A stretch of 45,935 nucleotides of DNA from NCBI RefSeq assembly GCF_000633595.2, contig NZ_JIBU02000059.1, forward strand, positions 1-45,935. Direction: 5' to 3'. Below the pieces are notes generated by a model. The model was not told where the DNA came from, ran no database searches, and saw only the letters and a list, made by a program, of their open reading frames with translations. This DNA comes from Clostridium drakei (GTDB taxonomy: Bacteria > Bacillota > Clostridia > Clostridiales > Clostridiaceae). A program made the translations under genes and the position numbers. Shown piece by piece: positions 8,772 through 17,560 of the stretch. Within the stretch, counting starts at the first letter, position 1, and every line of letters starts with the position of its first letter.

Positions 8772-10031
8772 TCAACTTTCATAACAATTTTGTAAGAAAA
8801 GACTAAAGGTAGTTCCTATGTCCTTTTGGGATTGAACCGTTATGCAGCCTCCCTGTCCTTCCAGTATCTTTCTCGTAAGATACAAGCCTACACCAGAGCC
8901 TTCTGATGCCTGTACTACTTTCGATTTTCCTCTATAAAATCTCTTAAAAATATTATTAATTTCTTCTTCTTCTATCCCTATTCCATTGTCTTTTATGTCT
9001 ATTCTTGTACAAGTTTCCATTTTATTTATAGTAATTTTTATTTTCCCTCCTTTTTTTGTGTATTTAATTGCATTTTCTATAACATTAATAATTGCTTCCT
9101 TTGTCCATTTACAATCATAAAAAGTAAAAATGCTTTTACTCTCTTCTAATCTTATGTCTATATCCTTTTCTTCCGCCTTTAAATACACATCATTAACTGC
9201 TCTAAATATAGTTTCTTTTATGTCCACTTTTTCCTTTTTCAAATTAATCATACCTGCTTCTAGTCTCGATAATTTTACTAAAGAACTAGTTAACCATTCC
9301 AATTTCTTTATATCTTCTTTACTTCTATTTAAAAATTCCATTCTTTCTAAATTTTCCACACCATCTTCTAATAAAAGTGAATTGAACATCTTTATAGATG
9401 ATAGAGGGGTTTTCAATTGATGTGATATATCCGTTATTAAAGATTTTATATTTTCCTTTTCTTTTTCTAAGGACTCAAAGCTTATTTTAAGTCTTCTTGA
9501 CATTTGCTCAAATTGAGTAGAAATTCTTGACAATATCCCTTCTTCTTCATCACATATATTTACTGAGTAATCTCCATCCATTAATTTATCTATATTACTT
9601 GAAAAAGCTTCTAATGTTTGTTCAAAACATTTGCTTCCTTTCAAAAATAAAATAACATTTAACATAATCATAATTAAAAAAGCTGCAATATTTAATTTTG
9701 CAAATTTATAAAAACTATCTCTAAAAATATCATCTTGAAAAGCTCTTGTATCCATATTATATCCATATTTTATCAAAGTTTCATTTCCTGTCTTTACAAA
9801 CTTTTCATCATCTTTATTTATAACTGTTTTTACTATTTCTACTTCTTTATCTGGATATACACTTACAAGCTTTCCTACTACATTTTGATTTAACTGAATT
9901 TGATTTCTGTGGATTTGCTCTAAAAAATAATACTGTATAGCTAAAAAAATGAAACACATGGAAAATAAGCTTATTACTAATGTGATAAGCAGCCTTTTTA
10001 GTAAAGGTTCTTTTTTTATATAATCAATCAT
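8772..10031 (-). CDS. Sensor histidine kinase
   Basis: 419 aa. TM1 about 12-34, extracellular sensor about 35-112, TM2 about 113-131, HAMP-like linker about 133-185. HisKA has the phosphoacceptor His at H204 in ISHQLKTPL; HATPase_c shows an N-box (IENAIKYTKKGGK), G1 (DNGIGIEEEE) and G2 (GSGVGLYLTRKI). All catalytic motifs are intact. The ~78-residue extracellular loop sets it apart from BceS-type intramembrane kinases, which lack one. It overlaps the response regulator stop by 4 bases (ATGA) with GGGGGGTG upstream, so the two are translationally coupled. The signal is probably an envelope-active agent (inferred from neighbours). Confidence 0.92.
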   Translation of the reverse strand: MIDYIKKEPLLKRLLITLVISLFSMCFIFLAIQYYFLEQIHRNQIQLNQNVVGKLVSVYPDKEVEIVKTVINKDDEKFVKTGNETLIKYGYNMDTRAFQDDIFRDSFYKFAKLNIAAFLIMIMLNVILFLKGSKCFEQTLEAFSSNIDKLMDGDYSVNICDEEEGILSRISTQFEQMSRRLKISFESLEKEKENIKSLITDISHQLKTPLSSIKMFNSLLLEDGVENLERMEFLNRSKEDIKKLEWLTSSLVKLSRLEAGMINLKKEKVDIKETIFRAVNDVYLKAEEKDIDIRLEESKSIFTFYDCKWTKEAIINVIENAIKYTKKGGKIKITINKMETCTRIDIKDNGIGIEEEEINNIFKRFYRGKSKVVQASEGSGVGLYLTRKILEGQGGCITVQSQKDIGTTFSLFLQNCYES

Positions 10032-10714
10032 TTCACACCCCCCTCAGACCATATATATCCTATACCTCTCACAGTTTTAATATACTTAGGTTTGGAAGGA
10101 TTTAACTCTATCTTTTCTCTAAGCCTTCTTATATTTACAGCAATTGTATTGGAATCCACAAAATCTCCATCTAAATCCCATAATTCATTCAAAAGCTGTT
10201 CCTTCTTGATAATTTGTCCATTATTAATCATTAAGTATTTTAAAAGCCTTAATTCTGTTTTGCTTAAATCAATTTGTTTTTCATCCTTTAACACCTTCAT
10301 CTCCTCAGTATAAAAAGCTATATTCCCCGAAACAATTTTAGAGCTGCTGCTACTGATGTTTCTTCTAAGAAGTGCATTTATCCTTGACATTAAAACCATA
10401 AAACTGAAAGGTTTTGTAATATAATCATCTGCACCCATGTCAAGACCAGTAACTATATCCACTTCCTCATCACAAGCAGTTAAAAATATAATTAAAACTC
10501 CACTTTGCTTTCTTATTTCACTGCAAAATTCAAAACCATTTCCATCAGGAAGCCCTATATCTAATATAATCAAATCTAATGATGTGTTATTAAATATTTC
10601 TCTTCCTTCTTCTAAATTTTTAGCAGTAAAAACCTTCATACCTTCCTTATTCAGTTTAAAACTAATTCCTCTATTTAAGGATTCATCATCTTCCACAAGT
10701 AAAATATTCTTCAT
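10028..10714 (-). CDS. OmpR/PhoB-type response regulator
   Basis: 228 aa. Receiver domain with acidic pocket D9/D10, phosphoacceptor D52 (LDIGLPDG), T79 and K101 (TKPF). A C-terminal winged-helix DNA-binding domain has TELRLLKYLMINNGQ and VRGIGYIW. First gene of the regulator-kinase-ATPase-permease run, start ATG with AGGAGG. Likely targets are the ABC genes 8001-8681 and 5573-8008. A fold-back repeat sits just upstream (10744-10831) and would lie in the promoter or leader. Confidence 0.95.
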   Translation of the reverse strand: MKNILLVEDDESLNRGISFKLNKEGMKVFTAKNLEEGREIFNNTSLDLIILDIGLPDGNGFEFCSEIRKQSGVLIIFLTACDEEVDIVTGLDMGADDYITKPFSFMVLMSRINALLRRNISSSSSKIVSGNIAFYTEEMKVLKDEKQIDLSKTELRLLKYLMINNGQIIKKEQLLNELWDLDGDFVDSNTIAVNIRRLREKIELNPSKPKYIKTVRGIGYIWSEGGVK

Positions 10715-10743
10715 ATAAACCTCCTAAGCACAAAACATTTTTT

Positions 10744-10831
10744 CAGAGGACAATTAACAGTGAAGGTTGATTTTTTGCTAACACAGAAAAATCCTCCTTC
10801 ACTGCCCTCTGTTAATTGTCAAATGTCCTCT
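10744..10831. repeat. Fold-back repeat (family 2, copy A)
   Basis: Imperfect palindrome: left arm has GAGGACAATTAACAGTGAAGG and ATTTTTT, right arm has AAAAATCC, CCTTCACTG, CTCTGTTAATTGTC and GTCCTC. The arms pair over about 35 bases with small bulges. The right arm (10785-10835) aligns with 15156-15205 across the DUF445 gene. It could terminate the DUF445 transcript or act in the response-regulator leader. Confidence 0.7.
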
Positions 10832-10877
10832 AAAAGTACTCTAGATAAATTTCTTAATGCAGCATCCCATATTATAA

Positions 10878-13800
10878 TTAGCCTTTTAATTTATCTTTTA
10901 ATTCTGAAGCTTTATATACCACAAAAGCAATAACTCCTATAGCCCAGTGTAATCCAAAGAACGCTCCACCAAAACCATACAATTTAAGTCTATTAAAATA
11001 CTTTTTAGCAAAGGAATTAAATAAATCTTCTATTTCCTTAGCATTCATTTTGTTTATTTGTTTTTCTGTAATTCCTCTAAAATCAATACTATCAATTACA
11101 TTTGAAAAGTTATCTTCTGCTGCATCTATACCTGATTTAATTATTATGCTAAGTATATCCTTCTTAGTATCACTATCTACAATATTTAAATTATTTTTTG
11201 TAATATCTTCAATTATATGTGCAATGGACTTTTTAAGCTCTTCATCAATTTCTTCGTCTTCCATAAGTTTTTCTATAACACACAATATAGAATTATTAAA
11301 TTCCTTTAAATCAAAGAATTCACTAATACCTTTTTCAGTTATTGCACTGTTTGCCAATACTTCTATAAAGCTTTGCAAATTTTGTTGTACATCACTGCTT
11401 CTAAATGCTAGATTGCTTAAATTTTTAGCTATATCTTCTACATATTCAGTTTCAATTTTTCTTGTAAAATTACTAACTTTTCTTGATAAAATTAAATCTT
11501 CAAAAACTTTATAACCAAGACTACTATATTCATTTACTATTAAATCCTTGTGTTCATTTATACTGTTTGCCATTTCTTTATCTACAAATTTAATTTCTTC
11601 TTCAAACACACTGCATAAATCTTTTATATTGGTAATGGATATATCCTTTAAATAGCTTTCTATTTTAATTTCCGTTAAAGAATTAATCATTTCATTTGCA
11701 GTGTTCATAAAATTATTTTGTATTGCACTCATACATTCTTCGCTGTTAGCAATATTGAAAATTTCTTTGCTTTCAACAGTAACATTTAAGTCAGAAACTG
11801 TACTTCCTAAAACTTTGTCTCCTGCAAAGTTAGCTATTACTTGATATAACTCAACCTTTTTATTTTCTATAAAATGTGGAAATTGTTTATTTATCACATT
11901 GCTAACTACATCAGCTACTATTGCATCTCCACCTAGCATACTATATCCTAACTTTTCGAAAAAACCTAAGCCTTCTTGAATTGTAGCTGAAGCACTTTCT
12001 ACTATGATTTGCTCATTATCTGTCAGCTTCTTTGAAGCATATGCAATTATACCTTCCACTATAAAATTAAATTTGTATCCTAACATTTTTACAAATAAAC
12101 CATTAAATAATTCACTTATTTTTTTATCAGAAGAAATCTCCTTAGAAATAACAGCTTCAATAAAATTAAAAATCTTATCTTCAGTTTCCTTAGAATATAG
12201 TTTATCTTTTATTAATTCACCAAAAAATTCACTCCATTTTATTATATATTTAGATTCTATCACTTCATTAACTGACTTATTTGCTATTTCGTTGTACTCA
12301 CCTTGAAATTGTTTCATAAAATCATTTTCTTCACTAAAGTAATTTGATAAATTATTTACTACTTCTTCAATCTTATAATTTAATTTATTTTGCAATGATA
12401 TTTTAAAGCTATCTGGAATCACCTCTGAAATACTCTTTTCTGATTTTAAAAATTCTTCTAAGCTACTTCTTATTATTTCATGAGATTCCTTTATTTTTTC
12501 CAAAGCTTCTTTTACTAACTTCTCTTCAATATGAGTACAAAAAACTATAGAAGGAGTAAAATTACTTAATTCTCTTGCTAGCGAATTCGAGATTTTTTCT
12601 TTATTTTTATTAATAATCCCTTTAATATAATTGTAACTCATGTTATTTATGGTGTCTGAATATTTATTTAAAACATCTACAACTATCTTATAATCATTTT
12701 CAGAAACTTTTTCTTCAAGTTTTTTGTAAATAGTATCCTGATTTTTATTGAATAAATACTTCATGCTATCTTTATCCAATAAGCTATTATCAACAAAAGC
12801 ACTCATGGATTTTGCAAATTTAGGTTTCCTTGCAGCTACTACACCAGGGGTAAAAGGTATTTTTATACCAAAAATTCTTTTTTCAGTATAAGGTCTAAAA
12901 AGCATTGCTATTGCCTGAACATTTGTAATCCAGCCAACAAATCCATATACAATTAAATTAATAATAGTTACAGTCAAAAAGTTATAGCCTACTGTAGATT
13001 TATCATAAAAGTACATTCCTATCCCAGCAATTGCTCCAAGAAGTGCACCAATTAATGTAATTGGCTTCATTTCTTTTCCCATAAACTCCTCAACAGCTAC
13101 TTTAAGTTCCTCATCCTTTAATTTAGATAAATTTTTTGAAATTGTCTCCTTTATATTTCCTTTTACAACGTACTCCAAATTGTCATTTAGCCACAATTGA
13201 ATATTATTGCTTAAAATTCCATCTATATTTTCTATTTTATTTATACCATCACAAAGCTTTTTAACTTCTAATTGTTTTAAATTATCAATGGCATCATTAG
13301 CTTTATCTAATATGTTATCTACAGCTTCATTTAATATGTTTTTTCTTTCGCCTTCATTTAAACTGTTGTATAAATTTCCATCACCTATGGAATTTACTAA
13401 TTGTTTAGAAATTAAATTTACTATATATCCTTTATTATCATTTAGCTTTTCTATTATTGACTTTTTAATAATACTGCTATTTTCATGAATAATTTCTTCA
13501 CTTATAAGATCACTGAATTTTGAAGCATTAATATTGTTTAACCCTTTAATAATTTCATTTTTTATTAATTTAGTAACATTATCTGAATATACATATTTAT
13601 TTTTTATTGTGCTTAACAAAGGCTTCTTAATATATGTTTTAAAAGCACTCACTAAATCCAATTTACAAACATCCCCTATTTTTTTATTGGAAATTTCTAA
13701 AACATATGCCTGTAAACTTTCATTTAAATAATTAATAAAACTACAACTTATAAAATTTTCAATAGTCTCTCCATTAAATACGTTATTTTCTCTTAACATT

Positions 13801-15053
13801 TCTATAACATTAGATATTTTCTGTTCTTTAACATACCTAATTATTTTATCTGTTATTTCTGTGCTTACAGAATCTATATCCACATTGTTATCTAAATATC
13901 CTGTTATCTTTGATACCATACCAAATCTGCTTGCTGAACCACTTAAGAACTTATCTTTAAGTGAATTTAAAGTTCCCTTTTTCATTTCATCATCCATTGC
14001 ATTTATAGTATCATTTAAAGCATTTTCCACTAGACCTTCTATATCATTCTTGTTATTTTGTATCCAAAGTATTAATTCTTTTACTCCATATTGAAGCTTA
14101 TCCTTTATAAAAATTTCTATATTTTCTTCTGCATCTTCTGAAAGCAAATCATAAATAGATTTATCCATAGATTTTATAGCACTAAATAATTCAATAATAA
14201 AGTTATCTATTAATTTTTTTCCTTCATTCCCTTTTAAGAATTCTTCTATTTTAGCACTTAAACTTCTTGAAAATTTATTTATATCTTCACTTTTAACAAA
14301 ATCTACAATTGTCTTTTTAGATACTTTTTCTTGTAATTTATTTAAAACTTCATCTACTTTTAAAATTTCAATTGTATTTTCAAAAGAACTATCTATAGAA
14401 GTACTAAAATTATTTTTTAAATCTATATGAAAATTGCTGAGATTATCTTCAAAGCTTTCACCTAAGCATTCTACTATTTTACTTCCAAGAAACTCTTCAA
14501 AACTTAAAGATCTATTTTCATTATAAAAATCTACTATAGCTTTTTCTATAAAATCATCAGTGTTTAATTTATCTAATGCATATTTAAATACATTTTCACT
14601 TATACTTTCAACTTGTTTATCATTTAATATATCTTTTAAACTAACATTCCTGCAAACACCTTCAAATATATTAGAAAAGTTTTCATCTGCATGTTCTCTT
14701 ATATAATTTTCTGTTTTATCTATTGTAGAATTAACCCCCTTAATTTCACCTAAGGATAAATTCAAAGTATTTTTATAAATTTTATTTTTTAACAAATCAT
14801 TAGAAAATCCTTTAATACTTTCTTTAAAAGACTCCTTTTCCAATTCTCCTTTTAAAGTATGAAAGTTTATTATATCATTTTCAACCAATGAACTCACATT
14901 GTCTATAAATTCATTCCTAGTCTTTACTACCATTCCTCCAACTTTAAATTTTCCAATACCATACTCCCTAAATATCATTTTAATTGCTAAAGCATTAGTT
15001 ATATATCCTGTTATTGAACCTGTCAAAATTTCCTTTATTAAATTAAATTCCAT
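10878..15053 (-). CDS. Giant tandem DUF445 membrane-associated protein
   Basis: 1391 aa of unknown function. Ordinary DUF445 proteins (e.g. Bacillus YheB) are near 400 aa. Here two units are fused: a hydrophobic N-terminus with GYITNALAIKMIFREYG (about 14-30), and at about 660-725 two membrane segments followed by GWITNVQAIAMLFRPY and the family stretch FTPGVVAARKPKFAKSM. The signature G(Y/W)ITN..AI.M.FR thus occurs twice. Each unit is followed by roughly 600 residues of charged, mostly helical sequence. A final hydrophobic segment lies at about 1358-1383. Lys/Glu/Asn/Ile-rich composition and helix periodicity suggest long rods at the membrane. Start ATG with AAGGAGG. Monocistronic by position, with family-2 repeats on both flanks. 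Confidence 0.85.
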   Translation of the reverse strand: MEFNLIKEILTGSITGYITNALAIKMIFREYGIGKFKVGGMVVKTRNEFIDNVSSLVENDIINFHTLKGELEKESFKESIKGFSNDLLKNKIYKNTLNLSLGEIKGVNSTIDKTENYIREHADENFSNIFEGVCRNVSLKDILNDKQVESISENVFKYALDKLNTDDFIEKAIVDFYNENRSLSFEEFLGSKIVECLGESFEDNLSNFHIDLKNNFSTSIDSSFENTIEILKVDEVLNKLQEKVSKKTIVDFVKSEDINKFSRSLSAKIEEFLKGNEGKKLIDNFIIELFSAIKSMDKSIYDLLSEDAEENIEIFIKDKLQYGVKELILWIQNNKNDIEGLVENALNDTINAMDDEMKKGTLNSLKDKFLSGSASRFGMVSKITGYLDNNVDIDSVSTEITDKIIRYVKEQKISNVIEMLRENNVFNGETIENFISCSFINYLNESLQAYVLEISNKKIGDVCKLDLVSAFKTYIKKPLLSTIKNKYVYSDNVTKLIKNEIIKGLNNINASKFSDLISEEIIHENSSIIKKSIIEKLNDNKGYIVNLISKQLVNSIGDGNLYNSLNEGERKNILNEAVDNILDKANDAIDNLKQLEVKKLCDGINKIENIDGILSNNIQLWLNDNLEYVVKGNIKETISKNLSKLKDEELKVAVEEFMGKEMKPITLIGALLGAIAGIGMYFYDKSTVGYNFLTVTIINLIVYGFVGWITNVQAIAMLFRPYTEKRIFGIKIPFTPGVVAARKPKFAKSMSAFVDNSLLDKDSMKYLFNKNQDTIYKKLEEKVSENDYKIVVDVLNKYSDTINNMSYNYIKGIINKNKEKISNSLARELSNFTPSIVFCTHIEEKLVKEALEKIKESHEIIRSSLEEFLKSEKSISEVIPDSFKISLQNKLNYKIEEVVNNLSNYFSEENDFMKQFQGEYNEIANKSVNEVIESKYIIKWSEFFGELIKDKLYSKETEDKIFNFIEAVISKEISSDKKISELFNGLFVKMLGYKFNFIVEGIIAYASKKLTDNEQIIVESASATIQEGLGFFEKLGYSMLGGDAIVADVVSNVINKQFPHFIENKKVELYQVIANFAGDKVLGSTVSDLNVTVESKEIFNIANSEECMSAIQNNFMNTANEMINSLTEIKIESYLKDISITNIKDLCSVFEEEIKFVDKEMANSINEHKDLIVNEYSSLGYKVFEDLILSRKVSNFTRKIETEYVEDIAKNLSNLAFRSSDVQQNLQSFIEVLANSAITEKGISEFFDLKEFNNSILCVIEKLMEDEEIDEELKKSIAHIIEDITKNNLNIVDSDTKKDILSIIIKSGIDAAEDNFSNVIDSIDFRGITEKQINKMNAKEIEDLFNSFAKKYFNRLKLYGFGGAFFGLHWAIGVIAFVVYKASELKDKLKG

Positions 15054-15155
15054 AATATCCTCCTTACAACGCTGTTATCAATGTTTTTTGTCATACAAAA
15101 TTATAACATAAATTTTATGTAATGAGCACATTACGACACAACTTTTTCATATGTC

Positions 15156-15205
15156 AGAAAACTCACCTTCATTGTCCTCTGTCCTCTGTCAATTGTCCTC
15201 TAAAA
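15156..15205. repeat. Family-2 repeat, copy B (half element)
   Basis: Aligns with the right arm of copy A (10785-10835) over about 50 bases with one gap: shared blocks AGAAAA, CCTTCA, CCTCTG, ATTGTC and GTCCTCTAAAA. It contains an internal GTCCTCT duplication. It lies upstream of the DUF445 start, in the same orientation as copy A. The rest of 15054-15404 holds no gene; apart from this repeat and the promoter at 15354-15362 nothing else is seen. Confidence 0.65.
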
Positions 15206-15353
15206 TAATACTAGTCAAAATCAGACTATATAACCACATTTCCTCTTTTATATTATGTACTTCAATATTTTTAAAATTTTCTCATGAATTAATATCTTAA
15301 CATTGACTAAAACTAGAATTAAGATTTATTTAAGACTTTATTTCCATATTTTG

Positions 15354-15362
15354 TGATATAAT
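15354..15362 (+). promoter_or_regulatory. Extended -10 promoter for the metallopeptidase gene
   Basis: TGATATAAT (TGn plus perfect TATAAT) lies 42 bases before the ATG at 15405, with GAAAGGATG as ribosome binding site. The -35 region (AAGACT) is weak. Confidence 0.55.
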
Positions 15363-15404
15363 TTATATGCAGCGTATTAATATTAGAAAGGATGTGATGT
15401 TAAA

Positions 15405-17495
15405 ATGAACCTTAAAAAAACAAAGAATATTATTTTTACCTTTTTTCTAAGTTTCTTCACTGTGTGCTTAATAAGCAGTGGAATTGTTAAAGCTTCAGGT
15501 CTTCCTGCAAAATATAATATGGATTTGGATTTTAATGCAAATACTAAAACTGTAACTGGAAGTGAAGAAGTTAAAATTAAAAATAGTACTAGTACAGACT
15601 TAAAAAACATGATATTCCACCTTTATCCAGATTCTTATAACAAAAAAGAAACTATGCCTTCTCAAGTTGGAATATCTAGCACTCAAAACTTAACCGAAGC
15701 TCAGAAGGGGGACATATCCATAAGTAAAGTTCTTGTTAATGATAAACAAGTAAACTTTACTCAAGATAACCAAGTACTTAAAATCAGCTTAGATAACAAT
15801 TTTAAGAGCAATGAAGACATAAAAGTATACATGGAGTTTAAGTTAAAATTACCTATGAGTACTTCAAGACTTGGATACATAGATAATGATGTTTCATTGA
15901 CTAATTGGTATCCTATACTTTCAATGTATAATGAAAAAGAAAATAAATGGGATGAAAATACTTTCAACGTAGTAGGAGAATCAAATTACAGTGATATAGG
16001 CGACTATAATGTAAATTTAAAAGTTCCTAAAAATTATGTTGTTGCATCTACTGGAAAAGAAAGTGAAAAATCCTCCGAGAAAGACACTAAAGTAATGAAT
16101 TTAAATGCCAGTAATGTAAGAGATTTCATTATTATAATGAGTCCTAATTATAAAGTTTTATCTAAAGAAATAGATGGAATAAAAGTAAACAGTTATTATA
16201 TCTCTAAATCAGGTGAAGATGATTCTGCTACAGCTCAAAATGTTCTTGATTCAGCTGTAGGCGCAGTAAAATTTTTTAGTCAACAATTTGGAAAATATCC
16301 TTATGATGAATTGGATCTAATGGAAACTCATCTCTCTGGTGGAGCAATGGAATATCCTCAAATAATTCAAATGCCAATGTACCCTCAAAAAATACAAAAT
16401 TCTAGTAATGATGATGTTTCATACGAAGATTCTTTTATATCACAAGCTGCAGTGCACGAAGTAGGTCATCAGTGGTGGTATGTAACTGTAGGTAATAATG
16501 AATTTAAAGAACCTTTCTTGGACGAATCTATTACCTCTTTTTCTACAGCTTACTATTTTGAAAAAACTTCAGGTGAATACTCATCAAACAGTATAATCCC
16601 TATGATTAGTTCTTATAATGGTGCAAATGTTGCTAGAATTGCATCTCTATATAAGTTTCCAAGTATAGCTTCTGGAGTAGATAAATTCGATAATGATTCT
16701 ACTGGTGCAGGATATAACTTAGTTATATATGGTAAAGGTGCTCTTTTAATACAAGATCTAAGAAAAAGAGTGGGAGATACTGCCTTTTTAAATATAATGC
16801 AAACTTACTTTAAAGAATATAAATTCAAAAATGCATCAATAGATGATTTCTTAGGTGTAATAGAAAAAGTATCTGGAAAAACTGTAAGTAATTCTATTCG
16901 TACTTGTCTAAATTCTGACAACTATACTGCAGACAATTTAAAGCTTACAGATGATCAAATTCAAAAAATATCAGACCAACAAAAAAAAGATAGGCTTAAA
17001 AGCTTGGAAAAAAATAAAGGATTGGTTCTTGGTAGTATTTTGCTTAGGCAATTAAATGGTGAAAAAACTATACTAGTAACACCATCTAATTTAACTAATG
17101 ATGAAAAGAAGTCCATAGATGCTATTACCAAAAATAAAATATTTGACATCAACAAAATATCTTTAAAACAAGATAAAGATTTAACTGATAATGATATAAG
17201 CAATAACAACATAATACTTCTTGGAAATCCATGGGGAAATAAAGCTTTTAATTCTATAAAAAGCTCTCTTCCTGTAGCTATAAGCAAAGACGGTATTTCT
17301 TCCAATGCTTTTTCCTTTAAAAGCGAAAATATAAATGGAGCATTTACTATTAAAAATCCTAAAAATGCTAATAAATTGATATTTGTATTATTCTGGACAA
17401 AGGATAACTCAATTTATACAGATTTAGATTGGTACACAAGTTCTCAATTTACAATATCTATAGATAATAAACAATTTTTCAAAGGCAATTTTTAA
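15405..17495 (+). CDS. Secreted M1-family zinc metallopeptidase
   Basis: 696 aa. A signal peptide (about 1-32, KASGLPA near the cleavage site) exports it. The N-terminal beta domain (about 33-240) precedes the thermolysin-like catalytic domain. A GGAMEYPQ block corresponds to the aminopeptidase GAMEN motif. Zinc ligands fit HExxH-x18-E: H351, H355 and E374 (HEVGHQWW ... FLDES), with catalytic E352. After the helical domain (to about 500) there is a C-terminal extension of about 190 residues with no recognised motif. Likely role: extracellular aminopeptidase feeding peptides or amino acids; exact specificity unknown. No C-terminal anchor is seen. Single gene with own promoter and terminator. 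Confidence 0.9.
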   Translation: MNLKKTKNIIFTFFLSFFTVCLISSGIVKASGLPAKYNMDLDFNANTKTVTGSEEVKIKNSTSTDLKNMIFHLYPDSYNKKETMPSQVGISSTQNLTEAQKGDISISKVLVNDKQVNFTQDNQVLKISLDNNFKSNEDIKVYMEFKLKLPMSTSRLGYIDNDVSLTNWYPILSMYNEKENKWDENTFNVVGESNYSDIGDYNVNLKVPKNYVVASTGKESEKSSEKDTKVMNLNASNVRDFIIIMSPNYKVLSKEIDGIKVNSYYISKSGEDDSATAQNVLDSAVGAVKFFSQQFGKYPYDELDLMETHLSGGAMEYPQIIQMPMYPQKIQNSSNDDVSYEDSFISQAAVHEVGHQWWYVTVGNNEFKEPFLDESITSFSTAYYFEKTSGEYSSNSIIPMISSYNGANVARIASLYKFPSIASGVDKFDNDSTGAGYNLVIYGKGALLIQDLRKRVGDTAFLNIMQTYFKEYKFKNASIDDFLGVIEKVSGKTVSNSIRTCLNSDNYTADNLKLTDDQIQKISDQQKKDRLKSLEKNKGLVLGSILLRQLNGEKTILVTPSNLTNDEKKSIDAITKNKIFDINKISLKQDKDLTDNDISNNNIILLGNPWGNKAFNSIKSSLPVAISKDGISSNAFSFKSENINGAFTIKNPKNANKLIFVLFWTKDNSIYTDLDWYTSSQFTISIDNKQFFKGNF

Positions 17496-17522
17496 AATAA
17501 GACATGCTTCTAATTTTTGACA

Positions 17523-17560
17523 AAACAAGCATAATGCAACAGTATTATGCTTGTTTTTTT
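17523..17560. terminator. Bidirectional terminator between convergent genes
   Basis: Stem AAACAAGCATAAT / ATTATGCTTGTTT followed by T-run on the plus strand, and by a shorter TTTTG on the minus strand. It ends the metallopeptidase transcript. The MFS stop codon (17545-17547) lies inside the right arm, so it also ends that gene. Confidence 0.85.

Noticed and set aside
5573-10714. BceAB-RS bacitracin-type module
   Set aside because: The kinase has a real extracellular domain and the permease has the 4+4 FtsX layout; both differ from BceS and BceB.
11050-11514. 154-codon plus-strand ORF opposite the DUF445 gene
   Set aside because: Shadow frame with Ser/Leu/Phe-rich composition typical of antisense to Lys/Glu-rich coding DNA.
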